Program-made: the position numbers and the translations under genes
Assembly: GCA_017416805.1 (NCBI GenBank)
Contig: JAFQBB010000032.1
Coordinates: 95,379-159,378 of the forward strand
DNA: 64,000 nucleotides
Origin: Bacteroidaceae bacterium
GTDB taxonomy: Bacteria; Bacteroidota; Bacteroidia; Bacteroidales; Bacteroidaceae
Direction of reading: 5' to 3'
The notes under the pieces: generated by a model
Told to the model about the DNA's origin: nothing
The model's database searches: none
The model's input: only the letters and a program-made list of their open reading frames with translations
Shown: positions 63,147 through 64,000 of the stretch, piece after piece
Numbering within the stretch: the stretch's first letter is position 1
Layout of the letters: each line of letters starts with the position of its first letter

Positions 63147-63182
63147 AGATAATGTATAAGTTTAATAAAATATTTAAAAATT

Positions 63183-63404
63183 ATGACACAAGAAGAAAAA
63201 ATTGTATTGTTGGAAGACATGCTTGAATTGGATGGTGGTTCACTTACTCCAGAAATGGAACTTGCATCCATCGATGAATATGACTCAATGGCAAAACTGT
63301 CACTGATTGTATTGATGGATGAAGAGTGTGGTAAGAAACTAACTGGTGAACAAATTCGTGAGTTCAAAACTGTTGCAGATGTGCTCAATTTTATGGGTGA
63401 ATGA
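63183..63404 (+). CDS. Acyl carrier protein (second)
   Basis: The 73-residue acidic protein has the attachment Ser in DEYDSMAKLSLIVLMDEECG (S35), then helix IREFKTVADVLNFM. It differs strongly from the first carrier protein (different recognition helix), so the two probably serve different enzymes, for example one for the aminoacyl and one for the acyl chain. Its stop overlaps the start of the metallo-beta-lactamase-fold gene (TGATG). Confidence 0.87.
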   Translation: MTQEEKIVLLEDMLELDGGSLTPEMELASIDEYDSMAKLSLIVLMDEECGKKLTGEQIREFKTVADVLNFMGE

Positions 63405-64000
63405 TGCTGCGAGTAAAGAAAGTAGTTGGAAGTATTCTTTCTTCGAACATGTATATCTTGTTTGAAGAAAGTTCTTCTGATTGTTGGATTGTTGATATTG
63501 GTGATTTTTTTGCTTTAAAAAGAACTTTACCTACTTTGGCTCATGTGAAAGGACTTTTTTTGACACATGGACATTATGATCACATGGCAGGTATCAATGA
63601 TTTTCATAATCTGTTTCCTGAAGCTGTAATCTATACTTCTAAGTATGGTAAAGAACAATTGTATTCAGATAGGAAGAATTTCTCTTACTATCATGAAAAA
63701 TCAGTTAAATTTGAAGGAGATGAATCCTCAATTCATCTATTGAGTGATGGAGATGAAATTGTTTTGTTCAAAAATGTGGTTTTAAAAATATTGGCAACTC
63801 CAGGACATTGTCCAAGCTGTTTGTCTTTTTTTACGTCACAAGATCTATTTACTGGAGATAGTTTCATTCCTGGAGCAAAGTTGGTCTCTCGATTACCAGG
63901 GGGTAATAAAATACAGGCAAAGAAATCTTTAGAGCGTATATTGCAACTATCACAAAATAGAACAATATATGCTGGACATGATATCGACAATTGGAATAGT
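63404..64000 (+). CDS. Metallo-beta-lactamase-fold hydrolase (partial, runs off the window)
   Basis: The first 199 residues are visible, and the frame is open to the last base. The metal site is complete so far: T-HGHYDH (H55, H57, D59, H60), H135 in TPGHCPSC, D152 in FTGDSFIPG and a late His in YAGHD. The fold matches glyoxalase II-like thioester hydrolases. Coupling to a carrier protein (TGATG) suggests it releases or proofreads carrier-bound thioesters. It could also be a lactonase or another hydrolase. Confidence 0.87.
   Translation, partial: MLRVKKVVGSILSSNMYILFEESSSDCWIVDIGDFFALKRTLPTLAHVKGLFLTHGHYDHMAGINDFHNLFPEAVIYTSKYGKEQLYSDRKNFSYYHEKSVKFEGDESSIHLLSDGDEIVLFKNVVLKILATPGHCPSCLSFFTSQDLFTGDSFIPGAKLVSRLPGGNKIQAKKSLERILQLSQNRTIYAGHDIDNWNS

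Overview
The window looks like a chromosomal segment of a gut Bacteroides or close Bacteroidaceae relative. The evidence is the presence of SusC/SusD pairs, a hybrid two-component sensor, a UpxY-type antiterminator, Bacteroidetes -7 boxes (TAnnTTTG, often with TTTG about 19-20 bases upstream), weak Shine-Dalgarno sites, and housekeeping genes of Bacteroidales type. The species cannot be fixed from the sequence alone. I see no rRNA, tRNA, CRISPR array or intact insertion sequence.

Bases 1-17,600 are mostly core genes. In order: the tail of bamD, RNA polymerase omega, a DUF4293 membrane protein, a reverse-strand GH115 alpha-glucuronidase, rsfS-ftsH-cdsA, and a histidine kinase/response regulator pair divergent from a MacB/FtsX-type ABC transporter. 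Then come a lipocalin lipoprotein, an orphan MNT nucleotidyltransferase beside what looks like a decayed HEPN partner, clpB, and rpsP.

Bases 17,950-40,490 form a polysaccharide utilization locus: a FAS1 lipoprotein, SusC, SusD, two more FAS1 lipoproteins, a second SusC/SusD pair, a GH30 hydrolase and a one-protein hybrid two-component regulator. The FAS1 lipoproteins occupy the places usually held by surface glycan-binding proteins.

Bases 40,600-48,820 hold a TIGR04076-type small protein, a hypothetical protein, murF, folP-cdaA, asnA, ung and a secreted PL1 pectate lyase. Four identical 12-base palindromes spaced exactly 22 bases apart lie upstream of the TIGR04076 gene.

Bases 49,000-64,000 (running off the end) are the start of a capsular or surface polysaccharide locus. 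It opens with a leader and upxY, then UDP-glucose dehydrogenase. A scarred, repeat-rich stretch follows, with a toxin-antitoxin-like pair whose toxin carries an in-frame amber codon, a truncated polysaccharide pyruvyl transferase, and a two-gene DUF6169 module between 167-base direct repeats. After that come an acyltransferase, a Wzx flippase, an ATP-grasp ligase and a NeuD-like acetyltransferase. The last stretch is a tightly overlapping carrier-protein cassette: ketoacyl synthase III-like protein, DltA-like adenylating ligase, GNAT protein, acyl carrier protein, two SDR proteins (one lacking the catalytic Tyr), a second carrier protein and a metallo-beta-lactamase-fold hydrolase. My reading is that the cassette builds an acyl or aminoacyl side chain on carrier proteins and transfers it to a capsule sugar. 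It is the strongest candidate here for an undescribed system.
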